Positions 42,835 through 53,803 of a stretch of DNA of 64,000 bases are shown here, one piece after another; position 1 is the stretch's first letter; the number at the start of each line of letters is the position of its first letter. This DNA comes from Cavia porcellus. Its lineage: Eukaryota > Chordata > Mammalia > Rodentia > Caviidae. The stretch covers positions 103,771,312 to 103,835,311 of the forward strand of contig NW_026947486.1 in assembly GCF_034190915.1 (NCBI RefSeq). Direction: 5' to 3'. The translations under genes and the position numbers were made by a program. The notes under the pieces were generated by a model that worked only from the letters and a program-made list of their open reading frames with translations, was not told where the DNA came from and did not search any database.

Positions 42835-43256
42835 TGTTGGGAGCCGCAGCCCCGAGCCCGGTCGCCTTACTTGGCGGACGTGAGGCCTGTAGTAAAGAGT
42901 AAAGCCTGAGGTAGATTACCCCTCCCATCGAGCACGTTAGTTTCCTGCTTACCGCGTAAGCAACCCGCTCAACAATATAGTCTGCCTGGCAACTGATGAT
43001 GTTAGCCAATCAGCTTGCCTTGCTTACTTTAACATGATTGGACACTGTATCCGTATATATACTGGTGCCACCCCTGGGGGGGAAGAAGAAGCCCGGAAGT
43101 AGAAGCCCAAAAGGAGCCGCGGGGAGCGGACCAAAGGAGGCTTCGGCTGGGAGCGATCCCAGGGCAGGCTGTACGGAGAAGGAAAATAAAAGAAAAGGTT
43201 GTCCACTGCCAGACTTTGTCGTGTGTCCTTCCTGCCGGCCGGGAGCGACATCGACA
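42835..43256 (+). repeat. 3' LTR (422 bp)
   Basis: TG...CA bounded, same length as the 5' LTR, one mismatch (C at 43068). Polyadenylation signal at 43185-43190. Confidence 0.97.
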
Positions 43257-43262
43257 AGTCCT
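43257..43262. repeat. Provirus target-site duplication, right
   Basis: AGTCCT, matches 36651-36656. The L1 ORF2 sequence resumes here. Confidence 0.95.
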
Positions 43263-43760
43263 AGAATCGCAAAAGTGATTCTGGCCAACAGTGATAAGGC
43301 TGGGGCATCACAATTCCTGACCTGAAATTGTACTACAAAACTACTGTGATAAAAGCAGTATGGTACTGGCATCCCCCACACCAAAAGTATAAATAAATAA
43401 ATAAAACCCAAAAACCAGAACTGAGGATCAATGGAACAGACTAGAAGATGCATAAAAACTCCAAAGGTAAGTCAACCACCTTATCTTTGACAAAGGGGCC
43501 AAACAGCTTCACTGGAAGAAAACAATCGCCTCTTTAGCAAAATGGTGCTGGAAAAACTGGCTTCACACATGCTGAAGATTAAACCTAACCCTGTATTTCT
43601 CACCATGCACTAAATTGAAAGGAAATTGGAACAAAGATCTAAATAAGAAAACAGAAGACAGAATGGATAGACCTCTTGAAGCCAGATCTAACAGACCAGA
43701 AATTTTACCCTTGCCCTCATAAAACTCTAGAACACTTCAAATTCAATAAATTTTTACAAT
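43263..43760 (+). mobile_element. Old L1 (right part), ORF2 C-terminal remnants
   Basis: Continues the L1 cut at 36656: 'agaatcgcaaaagtgattct', 'ggctggggcatcacaattcc', 'gcagtatggtactggcat', 'gacaaaggggccaaacagc', 'accctgtatttctcacc'. Frames are broken. It ends near 43760 without a clear tail. Confidence 0.82.
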
Positions 43761-43965
43761 TTGTAAATTTTTTTTACAAAAGTTGCCCTGTGCTTAATAG
43801 CATCTCTAAACATTCTATCCCAGCATTAAACAAACATTAAGGGGATTTAAGCAGTGAACAATTTGATATTTTGATTAGCTATGTGTAACAATTCAGTAGT
43901 ATTTTTAGAGCATATCATGACTTCTACTGACGGACAAACTTCTCTCCTTTTTTCACTGGGAGAAC
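43761..43965. other. Unassigned stretch
   Basis: AT-rich sequence between the old L1 and the next insertion; no repeat recognised. Confidence 0.4.
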
Positions 43966-43978
43966 AAGGATAATTCTT

Positions 43979-44297
43979 TTTTTTTTAATTTTATTTAAAA
44001 GGAAAAAGAAAAAACAAAACAAAACAAAGCGGTGTAAGGGTACGAGTAATATAGAACTACAAAAAAAAAAAAAAACAGTAAGAAATCACCAGTTAATAGA
44101 TTACACATTATCATCTTAGAGATAGTTGCTCAAGTCACAGTATCAAAGCATACAAAGTGAACATTCAAACAGAGAGACTGCAAACAGTTGTGTTCAATGA
44201 TCCAACCAAAAACATTAATATGGTCAGCTATTTAACACCCCTAAACACACTTGCAGTTGTATCCTTTGGTGTACTTTTTTCCCCTCTTAAGAATTTT
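43979..44297 (-). mobile_element. 5'-truncated L1/HAL1 3'-end insertion
   Basis: A T-run and then the reverse complement of the shared L1/HAL1 3' tail ('aagaaatcaccagttaatag', 'tcatcttagagatagttgct', 'cattcaaacagagagactgc'). The 13-bp target duplication 'aaggataattctt' lies at 43966-43978 and 44298-44310. Only about 320 bp of the element were copied. Confidence 0.88.
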
Positions 44298-44529
44298 AAG
44301 GATAATTCTTAAAAGAAAATTCACATTGCCACCTCACTGGGAAGGCCTTGGGGAAGCTTGCTGCCACCTCCACTGCCACTGAGAGGAAGGAAAGTCCTTG
44401 CTGGGATTCCCACATGACACACACACCTAGACTCTGCTCATCATCGCCAGCATGCCTGGAGGACCCTGCCTATATGTAACCTTAAAGCAATCAGAGCCAT
44501 TTCCCAGGTCCCTGAAAAAGAGCAAGTTT

Positions 44530-44560
44530 TAGGGGGGCTGGGATTTAGCGCAGCGGCTTA
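44530..44560 (+). repeat. Tailless 31-bp SINE fragment
   Basis: 'taggggggctgggatttagcg' plus 'cagcggctta' is the first 31 bases of an ID SINE (A-box half), with no B-box and no A tail. It lies between identical 11-bp copies 'agagcaagttt' (44519-44529 and 44561-44571). Confidence 0.8.
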
Positions 44561-44571
44561 AGAGCAAGTTT

Positions 44572-45240
44572 GACAGCTATTCTTCAGACCTTGGATCAAG
44601 GATTGTCACCTCCACTTGTTCTGTTTCAAATTCTCTCTCCTTTTCCTCACAAAATCCCCAAAACACAACTACAAAAGTTTCCTCTTCTGTCTCTCTTCCC
44701 CCACTTGAAAATAGGCTGACAGCTGTGGATTGGGGTCTCGAACTATCCCCACTCTGCTTCTCTGCTATGGGCTCTCTTTCAACCCCCTTTTATTCCTATT
44801 AATTCTTACATTGTTTTTTACCAGCAGGTCAGGCACACAATTGGCATCCCTTTTCACCAGTTTTTCAACCACTGGCTTCATTAATTAATCACTGCAATTG
44901 CTGGTGATGTCAACAAGCAGATTATGTGAAAGAACCTGAACTGCTATTTGGTCTTGCCAACACAAGGCCTTGGTGGATGAATTCCAGAAAAAGGATGTGT
45001 GCCAAGGAATGTTATCCATAATAGGAAAACAAAACAAAACTGGTACATTAACTGATGCAAAAGTCTCTATTATAGTTTATCCTTTTCTCGGATAAAATCA
45101 TTGTAAGGAAATTTCTCCCGTTGCATTGAAAGCAGACATGATGAGATAACTTTCCTAAGTGACATACCAAGTAATATTGCAGTCACACCTTGTGAATTGA
45201 TTCTGTATGTAGTGACTTAATTTCCAATTTTTTGAAGATT
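44572..45240. other. No recognised feature
   Basis: Unique-looking sequence, pyrimidine-rich near 44630-44700. Confidence 0.4.
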
Positions 45241-45242
45241 TT

Positions 45243-45440
45243 GACAATAATTTCTTTTCACTAGTAGAGTTTGAACTCAGGGCCTATGACTCTAGTTCTT
45301 TTCTATTTTTGATTTTTGATTTTGAGACAGGTTCTTGGTTAGCTGCCACACTGACCAGGGTGAACTCAAATTTGTGAGCTTCCTGCTTCAGCCTCTGGGA
45401 TCACAGGTATGCACCCCTTCCGGGTTTCACACTAATGCTT
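45243..45440 (-). repeat. B1+ID dimeric SINE
   Basis: Minus strand: ID piece 'ctagtagagtttgaactcagggc', then B1 'ttttgagacaggttcttgg', 'ccagggtgaactcaaatttg', 'cagcctctgggatcacaggt'. Confidence 0.8.
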
Positions 45441-46482
45441 CAAATACAAACACTTGCCAAGTCACCAGATTTTTTTGGCTGCTCAAAAACTAGCTCTGTG
45501 TAACCTACTTAGGCTCTAATTAGACTGCCTATTACCAAAAATTACATCTGGATTGATGATCAATTTGGCCATCTGACAAAACCAAATCATACAGCAGCCA
45601 AAATCATTTGTCACCTGTTTTACAATCTGTTCTGTTCTTATGGGCTGGGAGTAAGACACTGGAAATGGAAGTAAGTGAATGCCAGTGGGACAAATGAAAG
45701 ATACACAAGAACCAACCTTGTGGCACACAGCCTCCATCCTGACGCTGCCCTTAGATGCCTCTGGACTTTTTGTCTTATGTGGTGAACAAGTATACACAGG
45801 GCTCCAACCTAAGCACTCAGGACAATGTGGATTTGGATACCTGGAGCCTTCTGCCTTCACATACTCCAAATTCAATGCTTGCTAAATTACAAACTTACAT
45901 GACTTTATTCATTAAGTAGTGCCACACAGACATTTTGGATGAAACACTATAGAAAATCCACTTGAGTATCACAGCACTATAGAAAATCCACTTGAGTATC
46001 ACAAAATGTTGAGGACTTTTTCCAGGCTTTGAAACTTACGAATTGGAAAAGGCAGTCTTCAGTCATCATGGAAGCTGCACAGGAGCTTGATATCACTGTG
46101 TGCACCGTGAAAGTATTCCAACCACAGGTTAGCAGCCTCACGGCTGTTAGACTCCAAAAGCATTGTGCCTTGAATCCACTGACTGCCTGAAAAGGAAGAG
46201 TGTGTGTGATTATTGGCGAAAGATGGTGTTTCTGCATAAGCCAGATAGGACAAACAGTGTTCACCCTGTAATTCTCTACTAAATAAGTGAGGCTTAATCA
46301 TTTTGTTGGACTGATCTATTTGCAGGATTAAAAGAATGGATTAAGGGGATACTGTAGGAAGTGTCTGTTTCTGTTTATTCATTGTCTTTCTAATCTATGT
46401 TCTTCTTGGCCTTTGCAAGTCACTTACAATGCATCAACTAATTTCTCTTCAGTCAGCAATTCAGCTCATAATATTTGAAATT

Positions 46483-46489
<7 letters not shown>
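45441..46489. other. No gene recognised
   Basis: Unique-looking sequence. The 119-codon minus frame (45516-45875) and the others have no recognisable domain. A 30-bp tandem duplication lies at 45945-46003. Confidence 0.45.
45945..46003 (+). repeat. 30-bp tandem duplication
   Basis: 'cactatagaaaatccacttg' plus 10 bases, repeated at once with a period of 30 bp and at most one difference at the end. Confidence 0.93.

Positions 46490-46522
<33 letters not shown>
46490..46522 (+). repeat. (TC)n microsatellite
   Basis: About 15 TC units directly before an ID SINE on the minus strand. Confidence 0.92.
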
Positions 46523-46526
<4 letters not shown>

Positions 46527-46604
46527 CTTTCTGTGCTGATAATCAAATATAAGACCTTCCACATGCTTGGTAAGCTTTGTACCACTGAGCTACATTCACA
46601 GTTC
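46523..46604 (-). repeat. ID-type SINE, older
   Basis: Minus strand: 'gtgctgataatcaaatataag', 'ccacatgcttggtaagctttg', 'taccactgagctaca'. Confidence 0.72.
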
Positions 46605-47100
46605 TGAAATTTCTGATGAAGTTTCAGGTGGAAAAATGTTTGAGCACAGGAAAATGAAACCCAAAATATGTTGCCTTGTTCTGCTAGATAACTTGAGCTA
46701 AAGCCAAAGGCACAGAAGCAAGATTTTCCTGATTTCTCCTGACTTTCTTACCTCTGCTTCCCTTTCTTTCCTAAGGCAGGACACAAGAAGAACAACATTT
46801 CTTCCCCAAAGCCACCCATCAACCTTCTTGTGTAGGAGCTCACTGTAAAGAAATTCTCTGACCTACTTTGTCTTAAGATATTCCAGAGGCGTCCTTCCTT
46901 ACATGCGGGAGGGTGAAATGACGGAGAGGCCAGGAATGTGAGCAGACAGGCCTTCCTGAGTTTTCCTCCCTTGGCCTATTACCTTTTTTCCTATCACATT
47001 TCTTTATGACTCTCCATTCCCAGTCCAACCTAAGCATAAAAATAGAGTTTTCACGGAGCCCTTGGATCTTCATTTCTGAAGGCTCCTGTGTCATGTCATG

Positions 47101-47101
<1 letters not shown>
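46605..47101. other. No recognised feature
   Basis: Unique-looking sequence. Confidence 0.4.

Positions 47102-47143
<42 letters not shown>
47102..47143 (+). repeat. (TG)n microsatellite
   Basis: About 21 uninterrupted TG units. Confidence 0.95.
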
Positions 47144-47144
<1 letters not shown>

Positions 47145-47315
47145 TATTGAGGATTAAAGCAAGAACCTTCATGTTGAGCTACATCCCTGACCTCTTCAAA
47201 AATTTTTAAATTTTAAGAAAAGATCTCACTAAGTTGCCCGGGCAGGGCTTGATTTTGAAATCTTCCTGATCAGAGGACTGTGATTACAGGTGCTCCCCAC
47301 CATACTCAGCTGAAG
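47144..47315 (-). repeat. B1+ID dimeric SINE
   Basis: Minus strand: ID remnant 'ggtattgaggattaaagc...gagctacatccctgacc', then B1 'agatctcactaagttgcccg', 'gactgtgattacaggtgc'. A further B1 piece ('caacaaggtctcactaagttg') lies at about 47370-47420. Confidence 0.75.
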
Positions 47316-47453
47316 TAATGTTTTGATTAAAAGTCATTTTGTTGACTGAATGATTGATTGATCAGTTGCAACAAGGTCTCACTAAGTTGCTCACGTGGGC
47401 CTTAGACTCAAGGCCCCCCTACTGTTGCTGTGAACCAGTTACTACTGATAGAG

Positions 47454-47830
47454 TTATTTCCAAAAGATGAAAAATATTAACAAAAGATGAGAAATATAAA
47501 ATAAAAAGCGGCCTTTATTCTGAGAACACGGAGAGAGATGACCGGCAACCCCCACCGCTGGCGTCCGGCGATCTCTCCGGCGGACACGTGGCGTGGGGGC
47601 CTGTAAATAACCTCGGTTTGGGGTGGAACCTAAGGCGGGCATTAGGGATACACAGGTAGCCCATTGGTCCTAGGTTTGGCGCCATATGTAAATTCCCAGG
47701 GGTGGGAAGATGGCGTCACAGGTAACTTCCTAGGGGCAGGGCAAGATGGGGCTTCCTGCTTCCGGCTGTGGCTTTCCTGGCTACAGTGTCCTGTCTGGGC
47801 CAAACCTTTCAACTACTACCTTGGAAGAGC
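47454..47830 (-). repeat. LTR-like CpG-rich sequence, antisense
   Basis: On the minus strand a CpG-rich block runs to an AATAAA signal (reverse complement 'tttatt' near 47513). It contains a CCAAT box ('ggaccaatgggc', reversed, near 47660) and 'gccggagagatcgccggac'. This is the composition and order of a retroviral LTR (U3 to R/U5). The ends are not defined. It differs from the LTR of the provirus at 36657. The family is unassigned. Confidence 0.5.
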
Positions 47831-48551
47831 TCAGCACTCAGAGAGGGAGAGGGAACCAGTTTATTAGCCTAGCAGGCTCAGAGGAGCTACATGCTCCAAA
47901 GTCTGAACCTAGGGTGGCTTTTGTTGTTTCTGTACATACCAGTTTTAAGGAAAGAGCAGGAGCATGCTTAGACAGTTGTGTTGTGCTAGCTGGCCATTTT
48001 GGTCTTCAACTTCAGTTTCCAATAGTTTTGTTCTCCTCATCAGTACTTCAGCTTTCCAACTGGGATTATAGGCATGTGCAGCTAGACGCAGATGGCTAAG
48101 TAAGTTCTATGCTTTTCTTTTGCGTCCTTTCTTAGTTTTTAAAATTTAAGATCAAGCTAGAAACCTTAGAAAAGTTGAGGCGACATTTCCTCCCCAATAT
48201 TACTGTATTGGATAGTCCAAAGTTCTGGTTCAAAATCCAATTTAGGAAGCCACATTGCTTTGGGTCCTCATGTCTTTTTATTCTCCAATCCTGGATAGAT
48301 TATTAATTTATCAATTAAATGAGGTAGAGTAATTTAAGGCTTAGTTACAGAGAAGAATTTGAAGTTCAGGTAAGAGGGAAACATCTGTATTAATATGCTG
48401 TAGAATTTGATATACTCTACAGAAGTCAAAATTAGTTCACTTTGTTACTGAAATCAGGTCTTTGAACATCTGTCGTACATTTTAAATTTAGCAGCTGAAT
48501 TCAATTCTAATAAAATTTAATTTGTCTTCGCTTGGACAAGTCTTCTAAAAT
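47831..48551. other. No gene recognised
   Basis: Unique-looking sequence with a short reversed B1 remnant near 48056-48090 ('ctgggattataggcatgtgc'). Confidence 0.45.
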
Positions 48552-48770
48552 AGTTGAGAGGAACTGAGAGTGGTGACATGTACCTTTATCTGAGCTATGT
48601 GAGCCTGAGACAGGGGGAATCACAAGTTCCAGTGCAGCCTTGGCAACGTAGCTAGATCTCATCTCAAAATGAAAAGTAAATAAGTAAATAAGTTGGGAAT
48701 ATGGCTCTGTGGTAGAGTACTTTCCTAGCAAGCACCAGCCTGTGGAGTCTGTAGCCAGTAGCAAAGAAAA
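48552..48770 (+). repeat. B1+ID dimeric SINE
   Basis: Plus strand: B1 'agtggtgacatgtacctttatc', 'gagcctgagacaggggga', 'gcagccttggcaacgtagc', an A-rich linker '(aagt)n', then ID 'atggctctgtggtagagtac'. Confidence 0.82.
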
Positions 48771-51049
48771 GAGTTGAAGGAAATAACCAGCTTTATGATT
48801 AAAATATGATTTTCCCTTCCTCTTCTTGGCTTTCCTTCACTTATGCCTTCTTGTCTGCTGAATATTCTCCCTTGTTTTCTTCTTCAAGCTTATCATTGAG
48901 CAACTGTTAAAAATTTTTTTGGGCATATGCTTTGTTCTTTGGAAATAATTATATCAATGAACATAACATCTGACGTCTCATGTTGCTCTATAAATGTTTA
49001 GTGAATAATTAAGTCAAAATGTATGAATAGTTTGGTTTATGCAAATACAATGAATGATGTCATTATCACTTGATTTATATTTGCGGAACAAAGATTTATT
49101 ATAGATAATCCTGTTGGTGGGTTTAAATACTCATATCTGTCTTCTTAAATTATACATACCTGTAGGTGTGCTAAAATACCTCAAGCACTAGAATTAATTT
49201 AAATGTCAGCTTCTAATTGACAGGAATGATTTAGTGAATTTCTTTACTGCCTTTTTTCCAGAGAAAGTAGCTTGACTTTACCCTGAACTTTATTTACCCT
49301 TGTCTCTTTAACAAAAAGTTTAGTGAGAAAGACTTGATGCCGATTAACAAAAAAAACGACTTCAGATTTACATTCTTTTACCAATGGACTAAATGAACAA
49401 AGTTTGCAAGTGAAAAGGCAGTTTACACCTTTTGTTGTTTTGCCCGTAGAAATCCTATTATGCTTCATGCATAGCAAATAAGTATTAGATCAACGACAAG
49501 TCTTTGTAGTTTCTTTTATCAGGATATTTAAAACCAAATATTTAAATCTTCATTCATATTTCACCAGTTTTCTACCGTAGTAGATTTCAATGGTAAAGAA
49601 ACATTTTCAGGCTAAAATCCTAAGTGCATTGAAAATTAGCTGGAAGATCAGGAGTGTCGCATCAAGGTGTTTGCAATTAAGCAGCCACTCACTGGTGGCT
49701 TTGAAATTAGTACTGGAAACTAGCATTTGAAATTTATGTCTGTGTTCTGCCGTAAATGATGACAGCATTCGCAGGAATTTAGGGAAAGATAGGTCACAAA
49801 GCAGTTTAGAGGGTGCAAATGTATACAAAAGAGCTTTACAAAATATAATCAGAATCCACATAAATCAGTTGAAATTCAAAAAACATCCACATTCCAGATG
49901 AAAGCTTATCTCAAGACAATGCAATATACACCTACTGTCCACCAACTTCTCTTCATTAATCTCTCTGATCCAGAGGAGAAACCCAACAAAGTATTGACAG
50001 ATCATTTTAATCAGGATCGTTTTGATTTGAAGATACTGCTTAGAGTTAATTTGTTGCGTGTGTGTCTGTGACAATCAGTCATGCTAGAAATTTGACCCCA
50101 AATTTGCAGTTAAGGTGTTTTAGGCAAGATTAGAGGATATTTAAAACACTATGTCAAAGACTGTGTGCTTTAGTAAACAAAAATATGTTTCATTCTTTGA
50201 GTGTAAAGCTATATGCATTAGCTATTAAATCAAACCAAAGTTGGAGAATGTCATGTTCTAATATAAATATTTTGTATTTCAGATAATTGTTTTCCTTCAC
50301 AAAGTAAAAAAGAAAATTTTTCTAATGTTCATTTCTCTTTTCTTTCCCGTAGAATTCCAGAGTAATTACCCAAATTTCTAATTGTAGTACATTTCTTATG
50401 CAAATTGTAATGTAAAAATATGATGTAAAATCAGAAAGGCATAAAAAGCATAAGGCATCCTTAAATGAGTTTTAAGGTTACATTAATATATTTATATGTT
50501 TTAATGTCATGATGGAAAGCTTTCTTGGGCATAAAATGCTAAAATAAAATATTGAGCCATTTGATGGAGAAGCTGAGCTGAAAAAAAGCTAAGATAAAGC
50601 ATACAAATATATGTTTAAGAGTTGCTTATAGGGTTATTTTAGTTAGAATGATCACACATACGAATTTTGAAATGATAAAATTATATTGCAACATAATTAC
50701 ATATAACTGTTTTGCAGTTTTTTTTTTTTTAAACTCTGGGAAAGAAATTGCATTCCCAGCTGTTTTTCAACTCCTGTAATTTAAATAAGTAAACCTTTTG
50801 TTCTTAAAACTTACTTAGTTCCTTCTAATTCTGTTGATGGACATCCATTTCTACTGCCTTATTTTATGTTAATATCTAACAAAAGAACGCTGTTAGCCTC
50901 CTGCCAGTAAAGGCCCCACCTCCTTTGTTGGGGGGTTGGGAGGAGGGGGATTCTTTTCTAGCCTTTTACTTTACAGAAGACTTTAAACTTCCTCTCTCCA
51001 CATCTAGTCAAGAAGAGAATTTCTGCATGAGCTAAAAATTCCTAGGAAA
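48771..51049. other. Repeat-poor, AT-rich unique sequence
   Basis: No interspersed repeat and no domain-bearing frame recognised over about 2.3 kb, which stands out in this repeat-dense window. Short minus-strand frames at 49244, 49607 and 49865 are not convincing. Confidence 0.5.
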
Positions 51050-51310
51050 AGGCTATAGCCCCCAAGTGTGGAAGGTGGTTCTTAGCTGTCAATTCCCTTT
51101 TGTTATTCGCTCAAATGGAATTATGAAATGTTCGTCGCTTTGTAGGGCAGAACACATTTCTCCTGAGCAAATGCAAATGCATTAGGTGTGCCCAGGTAAT
51201 TTGAAATGCTCATGCTGGCAGCTTTTCTGCATGAGTAAAGCTGTTTAATTAATGCATTTTCCCCTTCCTTCTGATTAGTTGATTCTGATTTTCTTTGAAT
51301 AAATTAAACT
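51050..51310. promoter_or_regulatory. Candidate conserved non-coding (enhancer-like) element
   Basis: Repeat-free block with an octamer ATGCAAAT at 51171-51178, followed at once by 'gcatta'. Other features are 'caggtaatttgaaatgctcat', a palindromic homeodomain-type TTTAATTAATGCAT at 51244-51257, and 'tgattagttgattctgat'. Clustered POU and homeodomain-type sites in a repeat-free block are typical of conserved developmental enhancers. Conservation itself cannot be seen here, so this is inference. Confidence 0.35.
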
Positions 51311-53160
51311 CTCTGTAATATGCTTCCTATAGCTTCTTGGGCTACCCAAGGCCTGATACCTCCCACCAGGAGGGCAGATGCAAAGAAATGAAATGATTCC
51401 TCTGCATATTTCTCACAGAGATTTTTCTTCTATACAAAAGACTCTGATTTCCTTCTAATATGGCTTGGCTAGTGATGTGTTCAAAGAGGATCTTAGAATT
51501 CTGTTGACGCTGCTCTTGGTTATTGTCCTCTCTGCTCTAATTCTGCAAAGTGGTAGTGGATCAGTTCAGTTTTGTTCTATTGAGATTTGAGGAGTAAACA
51601 TTCAGCGAGGTAGGAAACATGCGACACACACACTGTCCCTAATAATAGTGTTCCAGTTAACAGCTTACTGCGTGTGCCGGCTTCTACCCATGGCATGGGA
51701 TGTTCAAGTTTTTCCCCAGGTGCTGTAGTCCTCTAAGGAAAACCTTTGATTTGTGAAAAGAATATGCATCAAAAAGGCAAAACGATACAGTAGGTAGAAA
51801 GGAGGCTGAGTCAGAAAGGCCTGTGTTTTATATCTTATCTCTGCCACCATGCAGTTCCTGCCAAATCAAGGTTTTGTAGTAGACAAAATCTCTTAGGTGG
51901 GTCACTGCTAGCACTTCCATCAATGATATCATTATACATGAGGCGTTTTACCACATGTTGCTATAATGTACTCAACCACTGTGCAGTCTTAGGTTTTTGC
52001 TTCCAGAACCAAAGGGGAAATCCCTAAAGAGAATGTCCTTGTCCCTTTTGTCATGTTCCACTGAGACATAGGTATGCAGAGGTGATGCATACCTCTGGAT
52101 CTTGTTCTTGAAAAAATGTATTAATGAACACAGTGACAGTAGTCACAAAATATTTAATTGGTATTTTGTAACCCTTCTCTCTGAGACACTTGAGACTTCT
52201 TTGCAACATTTTACAAGGATTTGTTTTTAAATATTTAAGTATTTGACAGAGCTATGCTGGCTTTTTTAAAAAAAGACTTCAGTCAATGAACAATGAAAGT
52301 AAATGTCAACGCTACTGTTAAGTAAGATCAGTTTCTCTTTTTTTCATTAATACATTTAGCTGCCTTCATTGTTCACTTAATAAACTCAGTAGCTCACGCT
52401 CAGGGTTAATTGACATAGCTGATTTGTAGCTAGCTCACTTTACACTCCAGAAATATTCTTGGAAAAGTAACCAATGCTGGAGGATTGGTTAAGAAGGGAA
52501 CAATATTTCTTCACTGACTCTCACAATTATGTTAAGATCCTTTATGTTTGTGAATGGTTTTCCTTGATATCTTTTACCACTCAAAGTAGTTAATGAGCTA
52601 AATGTAGTAATATTTAAAGCAGATTGGTTTGATTAAGTGGATTACTCACTCCCTAATGTATTATTTAAATGCGTGCATCTGGCTGTTTTGTCTTAAATTT
52701 TAATTTTAAAATACTTTCAAAGTTACAGAAAGGTTGAGAAAAAAAGGACAGTGTTTTCATATACTTTTTACTCAATTTCCCCAATTTTTTACATTTTCTT
52801 TGTATTTTTTTGTAATTGCCTTTAAATAAATACATATTGTAGTTGAGTATTTTTTTCAGAACCAATAGAGAATAAGATGCATATATGATATGCCCATTTT
52901 ACCTAAATCTTTCAGTGTGTATTACCTACTGGGCTAGTGTGTCTTTATATGTAACCCTAGATGTATCATCAAAATCTGGAAATTAACATTTCTATAATGT
53001 CACTTATCAGATTTCATTCAAATTTTACCAATGGCCCAATAATGTCTATTTTCATGATTTCATCAACTACCTATTTGATGTCAACTCCTGAAACTGTATC
53101 TCCTAATTAGATTCTCTTTGGACATTAAAGTCATGTAATAGGTATTATTAACTATGTCTG
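51311..53160. other. Repeat-poor unique sequence
   Basis: Continues the repeat-poor interval. No gene or repeat recognised. Confidence 0.45.
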
Positions 53161-53164
53161 TTTG

Positions 53165-53285
53165 AAAGCTCAGGATATTAAGATTACAGAGAAGTTAATC
53201 AACATTTGTGCGGACACACAACTAACTTCACTAGTAGTTTATTACCAGGCACTAAACCCTTGACCATGATGCTCTGTTGAGCAGT
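53165..53285 (+). repeat. MIR-like fragment
   Basis: 'agattacagagaagttaatc', 'acacacaacta' and 'aggcactaaacccttgacc' follow the MIR core and right arm loosely. Confidence 0.45.
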
Positions 53286-53489
53286 CCAGAGGCACTAAAA
53301 TTCATGGTATCCCAAACTTAATCACATTCCCTCACAAACCAGCACTCCCTCCGGTCTTCCAGCTCTCAGAGCCATGGTGCAAGCATCTATCCAGTTGTTC
53401 TGGGTGAAGGCTAGTTATACTCGATTTCTTTCTATCATCTCAAAAAGTGTGTATTTCTCCTAGTGTGCCCTTTGCTACTTGCATAGTAC

Positions 53490-53640
53490 CTATTTGTTAA
53501 TTTGCTTGTATCTCCCATTAAGCTTTTAAATCTTTGAGGAAAGGGATGTTAACATGCTGTTTATAGTTGGATCCCTACACTTGACACCCAGAAGCTAGTT
53601 CCAAGCACAGGTCTTAATAGACACTTAATACAAAATAGGC
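53490..53640 (+). repeat. L2/MIR3-like 3' end
   Basis: 'ttaaatctttgaggaaaggga', 'ttggatccctacacttgacac' and 'aatagacacttaata' resemble the 3' end of an L2-type element. Confidence 0.5.
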
Positions 53641-53756
53641 GGCCTTCTATATCTGTGGGTTCTGTGAACACAAATTCATACAAAATATTTCACCAAAAAT
53701 AGTTCCTGCACTGAACAAGCACAGGATTTTTTTCTTGTCATTATCTCTCTCTCTCT

Positions 53757-53803
53757 CTTTTTTTTTTTAACCTGTACCAGGGATCGAACTCACAACCCCG
53801 CGC
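53757..53803 (-). repeat. 5'-truncated ID SINE
   Basis: A T-run, then the reversed B-box arm 'gtaccagggatcgaactcac'. The A-box half is missing. 'ttgtcattatctct' flanks both sides (left about 53734-53747, right about 53804-53817), a target duplication. Confidence 0.82.

Larger units (their letters stand above)
36657..43256 (+). mobile_element. Endogenous retrovirus, class II (ERVK/IAP-MusD grade), env-less provirus
   Basis: 6600-bp provirus in old L1 ORF2: LTR, primer binding site, leader, gag, pro (dUTPase-protease), pol, polypurine tract, LTR. Perfect 6-bp target duplications and LTRs with one mismatch in 422 show a very recent insertion. The LTR start TGTTGGGAGCC and the dUTPase-protease frame reached by -1 frameshifting point to the betaretrovirus-like class II group. 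No env lies between pol and the 3' LTR, as in IAP and MusD-type elements, so any life cycle would be intracellular. The myristoylation-type Gag start is more MusD/betaretrovirus-like than IAP-like. Lesions: a gag frame change at a G7 run and a probable RNase H active-site change. It is transcribed in the same direction as the L1 it split. Confidence 0.97.

Noticed and set aside
46490..47143. CRISPR-like or satellite array
   Set aside because: Only TC and TG microsatellites and SINE tails; no spaced repeats.
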